Below the pieces are notes generated by a model. The model was not told the origin of the DNA. It made no database searches and saw only the letters and a list, made by a program, of their open reading frames with translations. Position numbers and translations under genes: made by a program. This document shows, in pieces, positions 1 through 6,682 of a stretch of DNA of 11,660 bases (its first letter is position 1; each line of letters begins with the position of its first letter). Origin of the DNA: Lachnospiraceae bacterium (GTDB lineage: Bacteria > Bacillota_A > Clostridia > Lachnospirales > Lachnospiraceae); NCBI GenBank assembly GCA_017464045.1, contig JAFUEG010000047.1, positions 1 through 11,660 on the forward strand, given 5' to 3'.

Positions 1-19
1 ATACGGAATAAAATAAAAT

Positions 20-265
20 TGTCAGGCAGAGGACAGGCACCTTGACACAAAATATAACAGGTGGTTGTGGCAGCATTTATCCCGATTTGTTTAAAATCAA
101 AAGCGAAAATTCGCATATATGTGCTCAGAAATCGAACTGTTTGAGCGTAGCGAGTTTTCGATTTCGTGCACATATAAAGAATTTGAGTGCTTTGATTTAA
201 CAAATCGATGGCTAGCTGTCACAACCACCTGTTATATTATGTGTCAAGGTGCCGTCCCACTGTCA
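20..265. repeat. E1: nested long inverted-repeat element downstream of the DHH gene
   Basis: Outer arms of 39 nt at 36-74 and 215-253 are inverted copies with two mismatches. An inner, less perfect pair follows: about 83-104 with 191-207 (CGATTTG...ATCAAA type), and then 117-140 with 151-175 (ATATGTGC and AAATCGA blocks). The innermost segment, around 140-154, contains GAGCGTAGCGAG. The outer ends carry TGTCA/TGACA followed by GGAC, GGCACC and TTGACACA. Those motifs resemble, from memory, ends associated with Y1 (RAYT-like) transposases in Firmicutes; this is recall, not a search. No transposase ORF is present, so if mobile the element is non-autonomous. It fills the gap after the DHH gene, and its right end overlaps that gene's TGA stop. 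As RNA it would be a very long hairpin. There is no clean U-run, only a T-rich stretch on the minus strand beyond position 20, so I do not call it an intrinsic terminator. Confidence 0.85.
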
Positions 266-1762
266 TACTTCTTTGTATAATTGATCGAATAATCTTTCTT
301 TAATTATATATATGTCGTGTTCGTCGTCCTCGCGAACAGCTATATAATCTCCCGGTCTTCCCGAGTAATATTTTTCATCATCCCATGCTGTAAAAAGCTT
401 AACATATCTTTCAAGCGGTTTAGCATATATGTAAGAGGTTCCCGTGCTTATTACACCCTTTGCATATGGCATAACCGTCTTTTTTTCTCCGGTAAAAATA
501 TCCTTTATGCTTGGTTCATATTCAAAGCTTCTCTGATAAGCCATGCCGGTTTCCTTATAGCTTCGTTCAAGCTTTTCCTTTGTAATAGGATAAACCTCAC
601 CTTCTATTCCTACCATGAGATATTTATCATCCTCTACCCTTACATTTACATCTCCCTCAAGGGTACGGATTTCAACTATGGTATTTATAGGAAATACATC
701 GGATAGCTTTAGATATCCAAGCTCCTGTTTTCTCTTTTCATATTTTTTAAGACCTGTTTTTTCAAGAACGGTATCCTTTGCATATATTATTTGATATTTT
801 TCATAATATGCATCCATTCTCTCTTTAAAAAACTGCTTTATATCTTTGTTTGCACCATTATCGGAAGTATTAAGCTTTTCCGGTCTTATGCTTCCACCGG
901 CTTTGTATATATGACCGCCGCCACCGCCGATTCCAACAGATAAAAATTCAGCCAGTTCGTTAGCATGAACCTCTTTTACACAGCTTCTTACCGAGTACTT
1001 AATCTCAGCAGGACTGACATAAAATGCCAGACACACATCAACACCTGTTGTTTCCATGGAAAAATCACTTATTACACCCAATATATTAGGATCACACTGT
1101 TCAGCCTGGATAATAAGATACTTATTATCATCATAATAATCATATTCCAAAATAGCCTTTCCGGTAATCTTAAGCTCATCGAGAGAAATATTGGAATTAC
1201 TCATATTGGTAACAATGCTTTTATTAATCACAAGTGAATCAAGCATATCTCTGTCAAGAGGATGCGATACCTCCGAAAGTCTGTTAGTATCAGTATAGAG
1301 TCCATAATATAAGGCTGTGGACAAGAGTCTTTCATCATGAAAATTAAGTCCCTCATCACGGATCATATCCCAAAGGATAGTTGAACAGCTTCCGATATTA
1401 CTTCTTACCTCTGAAAGCTTTGGTACATCAACCGTAAGTTGATGATGATCAATAACCGCAATATTTTTTGCTTTGGTCAAGGTAACATTTTTCTGTCCGT
1501 ACTGACAGTCAACCGTAACAAGAAGCTCCGGCTCTTTATCATAATCCAGCTCATAATTTACAGGCACCTCAAGTGCACTTATCATAATCATAAGATTACT
1601 CTTTTTTATCTTATTTATACCCCTATACATAAAATACGGCTTTTTACCCATTTTCTTTAAATACCAATACAGCGCATAGCCTGATGCCAAAGCATCAGCA
1701 TCCGGATTGTCATGACACTGAATCACTATATCATTAAATTTTAACAATTCATTTAATTTCAT
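263..1762 (-). CDS. DHH/DHHA1 family phosphoesterase with a duplicated C-terminal PGDYG-like module
   Basis: A 499-residue protein from the DHH phosphoesterase superfamily (RecJ, nanoRNase, c-di-AMP/pAp phosphodiesterases), whose members hydrolyse phosphodiester bonds of short nucleotides using Mn ions. Visible motifs are HDNPDAD (17-23), VDC (84-86), the DHH signature in IDHHQ (104-108), YTDT (156-159) and the DHHA1 glycine motif GGGGGH...AGG (279-289). All expected metal ligands seem present, so it should be active. About 150 residues follow the DHHA1 domain. They contain two similar blocks, near 363-404 and 454-498, each ending in a Y-x-I-x-K-E-x-L-x-x-x-Y-K-E pattern; the second contains PGDYIAV. 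I chose the ATG at 1762 because GGAG at 1769-1772 lies six bases upstream. An in-frame TTG at 1774 would overlap that site. It lies 59 bp after pgsA and is probably co-transcribed. The stop codon lies in repeat E1. No signal peptide or membrane segment is seen. The exact substrate is unknown. Confidence 0.9.
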   Translation of the reverse strand: MKLNELLKFNDIVIQCHDNPDADALASGYALYWYLKKMGKKPYFMYRGINKIKKSNLMIMISALEVPVNYELDYDKEPELLVTVDCQYGQKNVTLTKAKNIAVIDHHQLTVDVPKLSEVRSNIGSCSTILWDMIRDEGLNFHDERLLSTALYYGLYTDTNRLSEVSHPLDRDMLDSLVINKSIVTNMSNSNISLDELKITGKAILEYDYYDDNKYLIIQAEQCDPNILGVISDFSMETTGVDVCLAFYVSPAEIKYSVRSCVKEVHANELAEFLSVGIGGGGGHIYKAGGSIRPEKLNTSDNGANKDIKQFFKERMDAYYEKYQIIYAKDTVLEKTGLKKYEKRKQELGYLKLSDVFPINTIVEIRTLEGDVNVRVEDDKYLMVGIEGEVYPITKEKLERSYKETGMAYQRSFEYEPSIKDIFTGEKKTVMPYAKGVISTGTSYIYAKPLERYVKLFTAWDDEKYYSGRPGDYIAVREDDEHDIYIIKERLFDQLYKEV

Positions 1763-1768
1763 ACACTT

Positions 1769-1772
1769 CTCC
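1769..1772 (-). promoter_or_regulatory. Ribosome binding site deciding the DHH gene start
   Basis: On the minus strand TTTTGGAGAAGTGT precedes the ATG at 1762, with GGAG six bases from the start. The longer reading frame opening with TTG at 1774 would place its first codons inside this site, so the ATG is preferred. Confidence 0.75.
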
Positions 1773-1821
1773 AAAACAGTAAATTGTTATTTATGTGACA
1801 AGGCTCACGCTCTATAACACA

Positions 1822-2355
1822 TTAATCCTTAAGTACATCCTTATTTTTAGCAAGATAATCTATAAGGGAAATAATTGTAAGCGCAAGAGCTGCATATATA
1901 AATACCTGTTCGATTACACATACAGTATCTCCGCCAAAATCACATATAAGAATAATAATCATAACCATCTGGACAACGGTTTTTATCTTGCCCCACCAAC
2001 CTGCAGCTATAACAATTCCTTTGTCTGCAGCTATAAGTCTGAACCCGCTTATTATAAATTCTCTTGCAATTATAATTATTACAACCCATGCAGGAATTCT
2101 GTCAAGCTCTATAAGTGCTATCATAGCTGAACATACAAGAAGTTTATCCGCAAGTGGATCCATGAATTTGCCAAAGTTGGTAATCAGATTATATTTCCTT
2201 GCAATATGTCCATCCAAGGTATCGGTTATTGCAGCTATGCAAAAGATTGCAAGAGCAATCCACTTTCCATATGGTATACATGACACCATGAGTGCAACAA
2301 GAAAAAACGGTATAAGTATAACTCTTAAAATTGTAAGTTTATTGGGTAAATTCAT
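1822..2355 (-). CDS. pgsA: CDP-diacylglycerol-glycerol-3-phosphate 3-phosphatidyltransferase
   Basis: A 177-residue integral membrane enzyme that makes phosphatidylglycerophosphate from CDP-diacylglycerol and sn-glycerol 3-phosphate, the committed step to phosphatidylglycerol and cardiolipin. The CDP-alcohol phosphatidyltransferase signature D-x2-D-G-x2-A-R-x8-G-x3-D-x3-D is complete: D45, D48, G49, A52, R53, G62, D66 and D70. Several hydrophobic helices are visible, about 8-25, 31-45, 71-84, 90-105, 125-140 and 149-166. The N-terminal MNLPNKLTILR and the central GWWGKIKT are typical of PgsA rather than of other family members. The length matches the family. The start has AGGAAAGG upstream at a normal distance. 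The gene follows rimO, as in many Firmicutes, but repeat E2 separates them; the E2 left arm ends about 23 bases before the start codon and leaves the ribosome site clear. Confidence 0.93.
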   Translation of the reverse strand: MNLPNKLTILRVILIPFFLVALMVSCIPYGKWIALAIFCIAAITDTLDGHIARKYNLITNFGKFMDPLADKLLVCSAMIALIELDRIPAWVVIIIIAREFIISGFRLIAADKGIVIAAGWWGKIKTVVQMVMIIILICDFGGDTVCVIEQVFIYAALALTIISLIDYLAKNKDVLKD

Positions 2356-2378
2356 TTTAGTTTTCCTTTCCTACTTAC

Positions 2379-2518
2379 GGTTGTGTATGAATTTATGTAT
2401 ATATCGCAGGCACGCTCTCGCTACTCTCACACGCAGCGGTACTAAGCTCGGTTTTACCTCGCTAAGTACCGGCGTGTTCAAAGTACCTGCTTATATATAC
2501 ATAAATTCATACACAACC
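2379..2518. repeat. E2: conserved-core palindromic element with perfect private arms, rimO-pgsA gap
   Basis: Arms of 26 nt at 2379-2404 and 2493-2518 are perfect inverted copies of each other. They enclose an 88-nt core (2405-2492) that is nearly identical to the core of E3 at 4755-4841, in the same orientation. The arms share no sequence with the E3 arms. Inside the core I see nested pairing: GCAGGCAC (2406-2413) with GTACCTGC (2483-2490), ACACGC (2429-2434) with GCGTGT (2472-2477), and CGGTAC (2437-2442) with GTACCG (2466-2471). The 15-nt segment 2414-2428 has no partner and is identical in E3. No U-run follows the stem on the minus strand, so it is not a canonical terminator. It sits between the rimO stop and the pgsA ribosome site. 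It is probably a dispersed, non-autonomous element; no encoded protein is visible. Confidence 0.92.
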
Positions 2519-2534
2519 TGTTTATTATTAAAAT

Positions 2535-3860
2535 TTAATTTATAATATATCCAATTAAATCGTAAGGTCCTACTTCATTAATATAAACTTCAACTATCGA
2601 ACCTGAAATAAGCTCGTAATCACATTCCACGAAGACCAGGCCATCGACTCCGGGTGCATCCTTGTAGGTTCTTCCTACATATACGTCTTCATCAGGTGAA
2701 TACCCCTCGATTATAACCTTAACGGTTTTACCAATCATCGCTTCATTTTTATCAAGAGAGATTTCCTGACAAAGCTCCATAATTTCATCACGCCATCTTT
2801 CTGCGGTTTCTTTCTCGATTTGATTATCAAATCCGGCAGCAGGCGTTCCTTCCTCTTTGGAATATGTAAACACTCCTACTCTGTCAAGCTCTACCTCATC
2901 TAGGAATTCACAAAGTCCTGTATGATCTTCTTCGGTTTCTCCCGGAAATCCGGCTATAAGTGAGGTTCTTATAGCAATATCAGGAACAGCTCTTCTTAAT
3001 TTTCCTATTACTTCTATAATGGATTTTCTATCTGTTTTTCTGCCCATTCTTCGAAGTATATTATCCTCAGAATGCTGTATAGGCATATCTATGTAATGAA
3101 GCAGCTTTGGTTCTTTTACAAAGGCCTCAATCAACTCATCGTATATCTCTTCAGGATAACAGTACATTACTCTTATCCACTCAATCCCATCTTTAAGAGC
3201 AAGCTTATGTATAAGCTCATGGAGACATTTCTTTCCGTAGATATCCTTACCGTAGCAGGTGGTTTCCTGTGCTACAAGAACTAGCTCCTTTATACCGTTT
3301 TCAGCCATATATGAAGCCTCATCAAGAAGCTTTTCCATCGGCACGCTTCTGTATCTGCCACGCATAAGAGGAATTGCACAGTAGGTACAGCGCTTGTCAC
3401 AGCCCTCGGCAATCTTGAGATATCCCATAAATGTACCTGAAGTAATAGCCTTGTGAAAATCAGAGGTTGTAAGTCTGTCGATGCTGTCATAAGCAACCAC
3501 CTTATTGCCACCAAGCTCAAGCTTATTTATAATCTCAACTATACGGTCAAAGCTTGTTGTTCCGACACAGGCATCAATTTCGGGGATCTCATCAAATATT
3601 TCATTTTTATATCTTTCTGCCAGGCAGCCTGCCACGATGATATATTTAAGTCTTCCTTCCTTAAGCTTTGCCATTTCAAGAATAGTATTTATACTTTCCT
3701 CCATGGCATCCTTTATAAAAGAACAAGTATTAATTATAACCACATCCGCCTCATTTTCGTCATTTGTAAGGTTATAATTATATGCACTTAAAATACCCAT
3801 CATGGTTTCACTGTCACACAGATTCTTATCACATCCAAGTGATACCATAAGTATATTCAT
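2535..3860 (-). CDS. rimO: Ribosomal protein uS12 (S12) methylthiotransferase RimO
   Basis: A 441-residue radical SAM enzyme that adds a methylthio group to the conserved aspartate of ribosomal protein S12, using two 4Fe-4S clusters. The N-terminal methylthiotransferase domain has cysteines C10, C46 and C79. The radical SAM motif C-x3-C-x2-C is at C154, C158 and C161 (EGCDKRCTYCAIP). The C-terminal TRAM domain spans about 376-438. The phrase GRTYKDAPGVDG near 396-407 is characteristic of RimO and argues against the related tRNA enzymes MiaB and MtaB. The length is typical of the family. The start codon is one base after the folD stop (TAA, T, ATG). Its own ribosome site is weak (AGGAA about 12 bases upstream), so translation is probably coupled to folD. 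Repeat E2 lies immediately downstream. Confidence 0.96.
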   Translation of the reverse strand: MNILMVSLGCDKNLCDSETMMGILSAYNYNLTNDENEADVVIINTCSFIKDAMEESINTILEMAKLKEGRLKYIIVAGCLAERYKNEIFDEIPEIDACVGTTSFDRIVEIINKLELGGNKVVAYDSIDRLTTSDFHKAITSGTFMGYLKIAEGCDKRCTYCAIPLMRGRYRSVPMEKLLDEASYMAENGIKELVLVAQETTCYGKDIYGKKCLHELIHKLALKDGIEWIRVMYCYPEEIYDELIEAFVKEPKLLHYIDMPIQHSEDNILRRMGRKTDRKSIIEVIGKLRRAVPDIAIRTSLIAGFPGETEEDHTGLCEFLDEVELDRVGVFTYSKEEGTPAAGFDNQIEKETAERWRDEIMELCQEISLDKNEAMIGKTVKVIIEGYSPDEDVYVGRTYKDAPGVDGLVFVECDYELISGSIVEVYINEVGPYDLIGYIIN

Positions 3861-3861
3861 A

Positions 3862-4704
3862 TTATTTATTCATTCCTGCTTCTACACAATTATTCATAAG
3901 CATAGCTATTGTCATAGGTCCTACGCCACCCGGTACAGGTGTAATTGCACTGCAGAGTGGCTCAACAGATTCAAAATCAACATCTCCACAGAGCTTACCG
4001 TTTTCATTTCTATGTATACCAACATCTATAACTACAGCACCCTCTTTTACATAAGATGCATCTATCATCTTAGGCTTACCGACAGCAGCTACAAGAATAT
4101 CTGCACGCTTGCAAACCTCTTTAAGATTCTTGGTTCTTGAATGACATACTGTAACTGTTCCATTTTCTCTAAGAAAGAGCATCGCCATAGGCTTTCCGAC
4201 TATATTGCTTCTGCCTACAACCACACATTCCTTACCCTCTATATCAATATTTGAACGTTTAAGAAGCTGAATTATTCCGACATGAGTGCAGGACAAAAAT
4301 CCCTTTTGTCCGATACTTAATGCTCCAACACTTGCAGGAGAAAAACCATCAACATCCTTAAGCGGTGATATAGCATTAATAATTCGCTCATCATTGATAT
4401 GTTTTGGAACCGGAAGCTGTACAAGGATACCATTTACACTGTCATCCTTATTAAGCATATCAATTATCTGCAAAAGTTCTTCCTCTGTTGTCTCTTCAGG
4501 AAGCTCATAAGCAAGTGACTTTATACCAATGTACTCGCAGGCCTTTTTCTTATTACCGACATAAACTGTTGATGCCGGATCATTACCGACCTGAATTACC
4601 GCAAGACAAATCTCAGTTCCTGCAGCTTTAAGCTCAGCAACCTTTTCCTTTAACTCATCCTTAATCTGCTTGGAAATCAATTTTCCGTCTATTATCTGTG
4701 CCAT
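3862..4704 (-). CDS. folD: Bifunctional methylenetetrahydrofolate dehydrogenase / methenyltetrahydrofolate cyclohydrolase
   Basis: A 280-residue cytosolic enzyme that interconverts 5,10-methylene-, 5,10-methenyl- and 10-formyl-tetrahydrofolate with NADP. It acts on the product of the neighbouring fhs. Visible hallmarks are the catalytic YVGNK (Y48, K52), VQLPVP (95-100), DVDGF (117-121), the Rossmann segment VVGRSNIVGKP (162-172), and PVPGGVGPMT near the C terminus (256-265). The usual PCTPxG motif reads SCTHVG (138-143). The cysteine and threonine are kept but both prolines are replaced, a mild variant that should not abolish activity. The start is the ATG at 4704, preceded by an excellent AAGGAGGAG (4708-4716). 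Extending the frame to 4749 would run codons through that site and into the repeat E3 arm, so it is rejected. rimO follows after one base. Confidence 0.97.
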   Translation of the reverse strand: MAQIIDGKLISKQIKDELKEKVAELKAAGTEICLAVIQVGNDPASTVYVGNKKKACEYIGIKSLAYELPEETTEEELLQIIDMLNKDDSVNGILVQLPVPKHINDERIINAISPLKDVDGFSPASVGALSIGQKGFLSCTHVGIIQLLKRSNIDIEGKECVVVGRSNIVGKPMAMLFLRENGTVTVCHSRTKNLKEVCKRADILVAAVGKPKMIDASYVKEGAVVIDVGIHRNENGKLCGDVDFESVEPLCSAITPVPGGVGPMTIAMLMNNCVEAGMNK

Positions 4705-4707
4705 GTT

Positions 4708-4716
4708 CTCCTCCTT
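4708..4716 (-). promoter_or_regulatory. Strong ribosome binding site deciding the folD start
   Basis: AAGGAGGAG on the minus strand is a near-complete match to the anti-Shine-Dalgarno, five bases from the ATG at 4704 when counted from GGAGG. It lies just outside the arm of repeat E3, so the hairpin leaves it accessible. Confidence 0.85.
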
Positions 4717-4726
4717 GTTTATCTCT

Positions 4727-4869
4727 TGCTGATTCGGAATGTTAAACAATCTATCGCAGGCACGCTCTCGCTACTCTCGAACGCAGCGGTACTAAGCTCG
4801 GTAAACCTCACTAAGTACCGGCGTCCTCAAAGTACCTGCTTATAGATTGTTTAACATTCCGAATCAGCA
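4727..4869. repeat. E3: conserved-core palindromic element with perfect private arms, fhs-folD gap
   Basis: Arms of 28 nt at 4727-4754 and 4842-4869 are perfect inverted copies and differ entirely from the E2 arms. The 87-nt core (4755-4841) differs from the E2 core at only about seven or eight positions. Changes fall at the loop (GGTAAACC against GGTTTTACC), at 4779-4780 with 4825-4826, and at one base in the ACCTC[G/A]CTAAG segment. The CGGTAC/GTACCG stem and the GCAGGCAC/GTACCTGC closing stem are unchanged. The core keeps its one-base versus two-base junction with the arms (C on the left, TT on the right) exactly as in E2. It lies 46 bp after the fhs stop and ends about 10 bases before the folD ribosome site. 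No U-run follows it, so it is not a canonical terminator. Confidence 0.92.
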
Positions 4870-4914
4870 TATACTTTAATCAATCCATTATTATCACTAA
4901 TACTATAACCAACT

Positions 4915-6582
4915 TTAAAACAGCCCGTTAATTACTCCGTCCTCGTCAACATATATGCGTTCTGCTGCTGGAACTTTTGGAAGTCCCGGCATGGTCATAA
5001 TGGTGCCTGTTATGGCAACTACAAAACCTGCACCGGCGCTAACATATACTTCCCTGATATTTATATCAAAGTCTGTAGGACGTCCGAGTTTAGTTGCATC
5101 ATCTGAAAGCGAATATTGGTTCTTTGCCATACAAACAGGCATATTGGAAAAGCCCATTGCCTCAATCTTTGCAATAGCCTTATCTGCCTCGCTGCTGTAT
5201 GTAACAGACCTTGCTCCATATATCCTTTTAGCTACCGTTTCTATCTTTTCTTTTATTGATAAATCATCTTCATAAAGAAGCTTGAAATTGCTCTTTTTAG
5301 TTTCAATTGTATCTACAACAGCCTGAGCCAATGAAAGACCGCCTTCTCCACCCTTTTCCCATACATTTGCAAGGGCAAAGTCACAATCTCTTTCCTTACA
5401 GAAGCTTTCAACAAAGGAAAGCTCAGCATCTGTATCGGATACAAATCTGTTAAGTGTTACCACCACAGGTACTCCGTAATTTTGAAGATTCTCTATATGT
5501 TTTTCAAGATTTACTATTCCCTTTTTAAGGGCATCAATATTTTCTTTATTTAACTCATCCTTTGGTACACCGCCGTTATATTTTAATGCTCTTACTGTTG
5601 CCACAAGCACGACAGCGTCCGGCTTAAGACCTGCCATACGACATTTTATATCAAAGAATTTTTCAGCCCCAAGATCTGCACCAAAACCAGCTTCTGTTAT
5701 TACGTAATCTGCCATCTTTAAAGCAGTCATTGTTGCCCTTACGGAATTACATCCATGTGCAATATTGGCAAACGGACCACCGTGTACAAGAGCAGGTGTA
5801 TGCTCAAGTGTCTGTATAAGGTTTGGTTTAATTGCATCCTTAAGAAGTGCAGTCATAGCTCCGACTGCCTTTAGATCATCAGCTGTTACAGGCTCATTAT
5901 CATAGTTATATGCAACTATAATTCTTGCAAGTCTGTCATGCAAATCATTTATATCTGAAGCAAGACAAAGAATAGCCATAACCTCTGAAGCAACAGTTAT
6001 GATAAATCCATCCTGTCTTACAACACCATCCATTTTAGCACCCATACCGATTACGATATTTCTTAAAGCTCTGTCATTCATATCGAGACATCTTTTTATA
6101 ACAACTCTCTTTGGATCAATACGCAAAGCATTTCCCTGCTGCATATGGTTATCGAGCATGGCACAAAGAAGATTATTGGCAGAGGTTATAGCATGAAAAT
6201 CTCCCGTAAAATGAAGATTTAACTCCTCCATAGGTACAACCTGAGAATAGCCTCCTCCTGCCGCTCCCCCTTTTATACCAAAGCAAGGTCCGAGAGACGG
6301 TTCCCTTAAAGCTATAATTGATTTTTTTCCAAGCTTTGCCATAGCCTGTCCTATTCCTACAGTTACTGTTGTTTTTCCTTCGCCCGCAGGTGTCGGATTA
6401 ATAGCTGTTACAAGTATAAGCTTACCATCCTTATTATCCTTTATTTTTTTTAAATATTCATCACTAAGCTTTGCCTTATACCTTCCATACATCTCAAGGT
6501 CATCCTCGGATATATCAAGCTTTGCGGCAACATCCTTGATATTTTCAAGCTTTGCAGCCTGAGCGATTTCAATATCAGTCAT
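4915..6582 (-). CDS. fhs: Formate-tetrahydrofolate ligase
   Basis: A 555-residue enzyme that makes 10-formyl-tetrahydrofolate from formate, tetrahydrofolate and ATP, feeding purine synthesis and the methyl branch of one-carbon metabolism. The P-loop is visible as [10 protein letters not shown] (63-72), near the start as in the family. Other recognisable blocks are [14 protein letters not shown] (around 103-116), [10 protein letters not shown] (around 123-132) and the C-terminal [13 protein letters not shown]. The length matches the usual 555-560 residues, so the gene is intact. The start ATG at 6582 has TTAGGAG upstream at a good distance. folD follows after repeat E3, and the pair forms a short folate pathway. 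The 98-bp gap from ftsK contains a modest hairpin and no convincing promoter, so it is probably read from upstream. Confidence 0.97.
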   Translation of the reverse strand: MTDIEIAQAAKLENIKDVAAKLDISEDDLEMYGRYKAKLSDEYLKKIKDNKDGKLILVTAINPTPAGEGKTTVTVGIGQAMAKLGKKSIIALREPSLGPCFGIKGGAAGGGYSQVVPMEELNLHFTGDFHAITSANNLLCAMLDNHMQQGNALRIDPKRVVIKRCLDMNDRALRNIVIGMGAKMDGVVRQDGFIITVASEVMAILCLASDINDLHDRLARIIVAYNYDNEPVTADDLKAVGAMTALLKDAIKPNLIQTLEHTPALVHGGPFANIAHGCNSVRATMTALKMADYVITEAGFGADLGAEKFFDIKCRMAGLKPDAVVLVATVRALKYNGGVPKDELNKENIDALKKGIVNLEKHIENLQNYGVPVVVTLNRFVSDTDAELSFVESFCKERDCDFALANVWEKGGEGGLSLAQAVVDTIETKKSNFKLLYEDDLSIKEKIETVAKRIYGARSVTYSSEADKAIAKIEAMGFSNMPVCMAKNQYSLSDDATKLGRPTDFDINIREVYVSAGAGFVVAITGTIMTMPGLPKVPAAERIYVDEDGVINGLF

Positions 6583-6624
6583 ATTTTTCTCCTAATTTTT
6601 CCTTTTTTATATTATTGCTTTTGT

Positions 6625-6659
6625 GAATCATCTTCTATCCTTAGATAAAAGATGGATTC
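6625..6659. other. Imperfect hairpin in the ftsK-fhs gap
   Basis: GAATCATCTT (6625-6634) pairs with AAGATGGATTC (6649-6659) with one bulged base, and TATC/GATA can extend the stem. On the minus strand the stem is followed by CACAAAAGC rather than a U-run, so it is not a terminator for ftsK. On the plus strand a TGATTTTTT run follows, but no plus-strand gene ends here. It may be an mRNA processing or stabilising structure, or chance. Confidence 0.35.
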
Positions 6660-6682
6660 TGATTTTTTAATCATATACTTTA

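Noticed and set aside
1763..1774. TTG start four codons upstream in the DHH gene
   Set aside because: It overlaps the GGAG ribosome site that serves the ATG at 1762.
1763..1821. Promoter in the pgsA-DHH gap (TTGTCA on the minus strand)
   Set aside because: No acceptable -10 lies at 16-18 bases; co-transcription from pgsA is simpler.
221..2520. Possible shared arm sequence between E1 (ACAACCACCTGTT) and E2 (ACACAACCTGTTT)
   Set aside because: The similarity is short and gapped and sits at different structural positions, so chance is the simpler explanation.
1988..2545. A 185-codon plus-strand frame across pgsA and repeat E2
   Set aside because: It is antisense to pgsA and runs through the palindrome, with no ribosome site or recognisable domain; it is a shadow of the real gene.
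4705..4749. A longer folD start (15 extra codons)
   Set aside because: The extension reads through the strong AAGGAGGAG site and into the arm of repeat E3; the ATG at 4704 gives the standard FolD N terminus.
2379..4869. E2 and E3 as Rho-independent terminators
   Set aside because: Neither stem is followed by a U-run on the minus strand, and they are far longer than ordinary terminators.
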